From Lepas anatifera (lineage: Eukaryota > Arthropoda > Thecostraca > Lepadidae), in assembly GCA_034440635.1 (NCBI GenBank), contig JAOTON010001353.1, positions 131,501 through 195,500 on the forward strand: DNA of 64,000 nt, read 5' to 3'. The first letter of the stretch is position 1; every line of letters starts with the position of its first letter. This document shows, in pieces, positions 59,201 through 64,000 of this stretch. The notes under the pieces are model-generated. The model was given only the letters and a program-made list of their open reading frames with translations, made no database searches and had not been told where the DNA came from. The translations under genes and the position numbers were made by a program.

Positions 59201-60600
59201 TTTTCAATTTACCTGAGAGAAGAAATCATCCCGATCTTTAGCGTAAGCTGTTGCAATTTTAACAGCTCGTTTCAGAGTACCGGTACTCTAGTTCATGGAG
59301 GATTGACACTCCATCTAAGATGTTTCTGCTCTTCTCTGCATTGGAGTGAATCTTCCCTAATATGAGCGTTAAGTCACTCTGCGGGAGTAATGACACTCCC
59401 TGTTGTATACTTAAATATACCGCTCACTCCGCAAAAAGAGTGTTCAAAATAAAGATTACAGCCAGGGAGTGATCGTGCAAAAACCACCTCCTCTTTTGGA
59501 GTAACTTCGATTTACTCTACCTTGGAGTATGTTCACTCTCGAAACCAGACATGATAGAGTAAATGCATAATCATAATACCTCACTGAAAAGGTTTCTACA
59601 GTAATTTCATGTATTTACACAGTGGATGCACTGAGCTGTTTTGACACACCAATATGATCTCGGAACGATTGAGGGCAATCATTTTATTATTCATCACATA
59701 AATTCGTACTCGTTATGGACTTTAATAAAAAATGTATCACACCCATTGGCAATTCGCAGGACAAATCGACCGCCAAAATGACAAATCTGCACGGTACCTC
59801 TTTGATTATCTTAAAAAAGTTGAAGGGTTTTGATGGGCTCTGAAGCCAAATCTAGAATTTTAGATATATTAGACGAAAACTTTAGGAGCTATAGTTTCTG
59901 GAAGTTTTTGGCAATGTGCTTGCAATTCTCGGATTCGTAGAAATTACACAGGAACTCGTAATCCATTTAACCTTCACAGGATATAAAAACGGATGTTTTC
60001 ACCGGCCTTATCCGACGGAGAAATGTTTGATTTGTCAATTTAAGCAGATTTTTAAAAGAAGTGTACAGGAAATTTAAAACAAAATATAAATTAATTTTTT
60101 TCTTCAAAATTCCATCCATGGTCAGATGGACTCCGGATTCGTGTTCTTTGACTCATTCCGGACAGGAAAATATATTGTATTGTACATATTTATGAGTTCT
60201 TGTGGTGTTTGTGGGCATCCGATAAGTGCATGGTAATCATATTCCTGAACACTTCCGGAGGCTATAACTCCCAAAAGTTTTGATCTAATTAAGGTCAAAG
60301 TTTTCAGATTCGGATTCAGGGCCAATTAGAATGCCATAAACCCATTTCAAAGAAAATCGACTGGGCACCGTGTAGAACCCGGTCGATTTGTGATGGAATT
60401 GCCTTAATTAAGTTTGAATGATTTAAATAAAAAAATATAAATTAGAAATCAGTTTTCACCCGAGAATGCATGACATACCGAGAGACGCCATAACAAATGC
60501 ATATTCATTTACTATTACTTAGAATCAGCAGAAATCGTGACCCAAACAAACCACAACAAAGCCACAGGGAAAATCACGCAGTCTGGCGCCTGTTCTCTGG
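59201..60600. other. No gene; cluster of CACTC/GAGTG motifs at 59270-59560
   Basis: Between 59270 and 59560 the sequences ACTCC, CACTC, GGAGT and GAGTA occur many times on both strands (GACACTCCATC, GGAGTGAATC, TGACACTCCC, GGAGTAACTT, ACTCTACCTTGGAGT). The rest to 60600 is AT-rich without signal. Confidence 0.4.
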
Positions 60601-60649
60601 CATCCACATCACCTGAGATCAAACACCTGATCTCCAAGGAGTCTATATC

Positions 60650-60905
60650 ACTCGATGAACCAACGGCACGGGTTTTGCTGGCGTTTTTGTTCTGTCCTGC
60701 ATTTTTGTTCTGTAAGTATCAGTGCTTGTACATAGTGACCGATGACTTTGCTCCACAGTGAAAACTTGGAGTTGAACACCGTTGTCGGTGAAGGTAGTAA
60801 CCTCCATTTTCCCCGCATAGACCGCACGACCCACGAGCTTCAGGCCGGGCTTGTCCTCCGCGGTTTTTTTCCCTGAGCGACAGCTCACCCAGAAGCAAGG
60901 ATAGC
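60650..60905 (-). other. Candidate coding exon (minus strand), unknown product
   Basis: On the minus strand an open stretch reads KPGLKLVGRAVYAGKMEV, then FTDNGVQLQVFTVEQ. Codons are G/C-rich at third positions, unlike the AT-rich surroundings. Upstream is a pyrimidine-rich TTTTTTCCAG at about 60922-60931, and the open frame begins after a TAG at about 60909. A plus-strand exon with a strong GTAAGTAT donor at 60714 overlaps. Neither product is recognised. Confidence 0.25.
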
Positions 60906-61348
60906 TGGGATTCTATTTCCCCTGGAAAAAATAGACAAAAATTAAATATTCTATCTTCAATTCGGTGGTTCGACCTGCTTTATTAAACATAAAACATATG
61001 TGCGCGATATTCAGTTGATTCGGAGTTGTATCTAAATTTGAATGTGAATATTTTTGACTAGTGATTTTCCGTTGCACGTTTGCTGGCTTATTGTTTGTTT
61101 GAACATAAAATTCGTTTTCCAGGGCAGAAATTTGTTTTTAGAAATATCGAGAAGTTTCGTACCGGGTATGGATCACGGGAATCATCCTGTCAATGTCATG
61201 GCCCCCTCCAAAGCAGGCCCGTAACCAGGCAAAAATATCAGAGGGCGTGCAACCAAAGACGGGCACTAGCTGAGAGTCAAGTTTTTTAAGTTCAGATTTG
61301 GGAAAGCCTCTATGCCTTCGGTACGGGGCGCAGGTGCCGGAACATTTC
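60906..61348. other. No recognisable feature
   Basis: AT-rich sequence, then a moderately GC-rich approach to the family 1 element. No coding motif. Confidence 0.3.
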
Positions 61349-62197
61349 TTAACACGCGCATTGACGGGGGTCTGAGCCACCTTCGCATTGACGGGGGGGA
61401 GGGTACCCACCCTCCCCTAATATCTCAAGAACCACGGTAGGTAGCAAAAAACGGTAAACGGCGTTGGGCTGCCCATCTACTTCTCCATCAAAAACATTTG
61501 AACCATTTTTTTGTCAGGTCACATTTAAGGTCACGAGAGGTCAAAACATACCCGTCATAGGAATAACATGTAAATTCAGTTTTTCGGCCATTACATCTGA
61601 ACAAGTAAAGATAAAGAAAAACAAATTGAACTATATGAATCCTCTTAGCAAGCCGAATCGAATGATATATAATTTGACCTTGCTAGGTCAAATCAAAGAT
61701 TTGACCTGACCTGAGGTCAGGTCAGGGTCAAATTATATAAGATGCATATCATTAGCACCGCAAAGCCCAGGTGAGTCTAATGCAGCTAAAATAAATGCTC
61801 TATCACCATCCATTACTGAGTTATTCCGTAAAAACATTTTTCCTATGTATTTCCAATGGAGAGGTCATGCCTCGTACCTGACCTAAGGTCATCGATATCA
61901 AAAACACCGGAACAAGTTTTAGAGAACTCGGTGGGGCCATTATATGATAGGAGTTTCAATCGGATAAGTTCATCCTGCTCCGACTTATGCTATCTTAAAC
62001 TTTTTTAGGTCGGGTCACTTGACCTGTACTGGTGACTTGACCTGAGATGACCTAACCTTAAAATGTTCACAGAAGTTGTAAAAATGATGAGGGAGAAGGC
62101 GTACCAAGTACGGCGGCGCTACGCGCCACCGTTTTTCTACTATCTCTGAAAAACCCGAGGGGGGCGGGTACCCGCCCCCCGTCAATGCGTGTGTTAA
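61349..62197 (-). mobile_element. Family 1 element, full length
   Basis: TTAA at 61349-61352 and 62194-62197 with family termini; the left subterminal palindrome reads GGGAGGGTACCCACCCTCCC. Confidence 0.92.
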
Positions 62198-63118
62198 GCT
62201 CGGGGAGGGGGCAAGAGACGTCGCAGAGGGTAGGGTGAAAGTAAATTCAACCTACCACTTAATTTGATAGGTACCGAAAAGGTTCTAGAATCAGCTCAAA
62301 GTTGGGAGGTGGGGGGGGCACTGCCCTCACAGTTCGACAGTTAGAGGCAGCCACTGCCAATACCACTACGGTTTCTGCGCCCGTGCTACAGGGGTGCCCA
62401 GGGAAGTGCCCTGATCTCGCAGAGAGTGACCAGGCGCCGAGTGCACCCACGTGGCTACGGAACTGCTCTAAAGCAAACCAGGTTTACATAATGGACAAGC
62501 TCGTCTGTTCGCAAGAAAATATTGAAGCGTTTTTATTGGTTCCCAGCATAAACATTTTAAAAGGGACTAGATAGGTGTGGCCACGTGTCGTCCAAATATT
62601 TCCTGATTTCATTCCAATTGAGAGGGAACAGGAAATTTTAGGTATCGTTATTCCGGAACATTGGTCCTGAGACGACACCAACATCGATTTATGGATTAAC
62701 TGAGAGTCTCGGGGGCTGAGCATGGACTCGTACCGTCTTTCATGGGCCTTTTGATGGTCATCGCCCTCCCGGGTCGAATCCTGGCTATGCCGCTACTCCT
62801 TGATGCCCAAAAAGAGCTTTTTCGAGGACTCTCTCATTCTCAGAAGCACAATAAATGATTTGTTCTCTCCAAAAACTTAACACATCACGGTATTGATCCC
62901 ACATTTCCACAGACTAATCCCAATGCGATTTGTTTGCGATTTCCGTACACACTAGCAAAATGCACTTAGACTGTGCCAAAAATAAAAAGGGGAGGGGGCA
63001 GACCATTTTCATATTGCTGCTGACAAGATATTTTCCACGTTTGGATACAAAACTTGTCAGATTTGAGCTTATCGTTTCCTTCCGCATTGTCTAGTAATAC
63101 AATTTTCCGGTTTCATCA
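62198..63118. other. No gene; B-box-like motif at 62775-62790
   Basis: CCGGGTCGAATCCTGG at about 62777 looks like a tRNA B-box. No matching A-box is seen at the normal distance, so a truncated SINE or tRNA remnant is possible, and AAGCACAATAAATGA follows. The rest has no signal. Confidence 0.35.
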
Positions 63119-63246
63119 CAATTGAACTGATACAGGAATTTTTTGGACGAAAAGTGGCGAGCCCGGACCGCTGACCCCCTCTTTTCCCTGCTTATGGTAT
63201 GGATGACAATTATACAATGAAATTGAAATCTAACAGAGAAATATGT

Positions 63247-63630
63247 TTAACACGCGCATTGACGGGGGGCGGGTACCCGCCCCCCTCGGGTTTTTCGGAG
63301 ATAGGAGAAAAACGGCGGCGCGTAGCGCCGCCGTACTTGGTATACCTTTTCCCTCATCATTTTTACAACTTCTGTGAAAATTTTAAGGTTAGGTCATCTC
63401 AGGTCAGGTCACCAGTACAGGTCAAGTGACCCGACCTCAAAAAATGTTTAAGACAGCATAAGTCGGAGGAGGGTGAACTTATCCGATTGAAACTTATATC
63501 ACATAATGGCCCCACCGAGTTCTCTAAAATATGTTCCGGTATTTTTGATATCGATGACCTAAGGTCAGGTACGAGGCATGACCTCTCCATTGGAAATACA
63601 TGGGAAAAATGGTTTTTACGGAATAACTCA
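63247..63630 (+). mobile_element. Family 1 element, truncated by tandem duplication
   Basis: TTAA at 63247 and the left part of family 1 up to GGAATAACTCA, where the sequence jumps to the second duplicate. Confidence 0.9.
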
Positions 63631-63758
63631 CAATTGAACTGATACAGGAATTTTTTGGACGAAAAGTGGCGAGCCCGGACCGCTGACCCCCTCTTTTCCC
63701 TGCTTATGGTATGGATGACAATTATACAATGAAATTGAAATCTAACAGAGAAATATGT

Positions 63759-64000
63759 TTAACACGCGCATTGACGGGGGCGGGTACCCGCCCCCCTCGG
63801 GTTTTTCGGAGATAGGAGAAAAACGGCGGCGCGTAGCGCCGCCGTACTTGGTATACCTTTTCCCTCATCATTTTTACAACTTCTGTGAAAATTTTAAGGT
63901 TAGGTCATCTCAGGTCAGGTCACCAGTACAGGTCAAGTGACCCGACCTCAAAAAATGTTTAAGACAGCATAAGTCGGAGGAGGGTGAACTTATCCGATTG
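63759..64000 (+). mobile_element. Family 1 element, cut by window end
   Basis: TTAA at 63759-63762; identical to the preceding copy in the overlapping part except the G-run; continues beyond the window. Confidence 0.9.

Larger units (their letters stand above)
63119..64000 (+). repeat. 512-bp tandem duplication running off the window
   Basis: 63119-63630 recurs from 63631 with one visible single-base length difference in a G-run. The unit holds non-repeat flank (CAATTGAACTGATACAGG and onwards) plus the first ~384 bp of a family 1 copy. Confidence 0.9.

Overview
The window looks like repeat-dominated nuclear DNA of an arthropod. Evidence: (TTAGG)n arrays (the common arthropod telomere unit), several non-LTR retrotransposon lineages, Penelope-like elements (PLEs) with GIY-YIG domains, a mariner relic, a tRNA-derived SINE, long (CA)n/(TA)n microsatellites and one gene-like exon with a signal peptide and a consensus splice donor. 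A crustacean or chelicerate would fit, but the sequence alone does not settle it. There are no operons, rRNAs, intact tRNAs or CRISPR arrays.

The most pervasive component is a set of short non-autonomous elements of about 0.7-1.2 kb. Families 1, 2 and 4 are flanked by TTAA; family 3 has TTAG or ATAT at both ends. All share an architecture: GC-rich inverted termini, a perfect GC palindrome close to each end (family 1 GGGGGCGGGTACCCGCCCCC; family 2 GGGGGCCATCGATGGCCCCC) and an interior packed with GGTCA/TGACC pentamers. None encodes a transposase. Family 1 orientation here: plus means starting TTAACACGCGCATTGACGG followed by the TCGGGTTTTTCGG side, and ending CCGTCAATGCGCGTGTTAA. At least 14 full or partial family 1 copies, 4 family 2, 2 family 3 and 1 family 4 are present, plus decayed relatives.

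Layout. 1-6.8 kb: family 1 copies, (CA)n tract, 5'-truncated LINE reverse transcriptase (RT) fragment, 64-bp LINE tail. 6.8-9.4 kb: a family 3 element nested inside another family 3 element, inside a (TTAGG)n array. 10-13.1 kb: families 1 and 2. 13.8-17.1 kb: (TA)n-rich DNA and a broken PLE interrupted by a family 1 element. 17.97-40.1 kb: two nearly identical tandem units, each carrying back-to-back PLE arms, a ~7-kb RNase H-bearing LINE (LINE-A) inserted in the PLE, and a SINE inserted in LINE-A; only the first unit also has a 2.6-kb second LINE (LINE-B). 41-43 kb: LINE and GIY-YIG fragments and a large hairpin. 44.2-45.2 kb: family 2. 47.86-50.3 kb: the best host-gene candidate, a secreted protein exon whose 3' end and splice donor are amplified about 30 times in a ~69-bp minisatellite. 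52-58 kb: a 39-bp coding-phase minisatellite, a mariner relic holding families 2 and 1, and a family 1 copy holding family 4. 58-64 kb: little recognisable, more family 1 copies, and a 512-bp tandem duplication at the edge.

Most open frames are decayed transposon genes or shadows of repeats. Nested insertions give a relative order: PLE, then LINE-A, then SINE, then the tandem duplication, then LINE-B.
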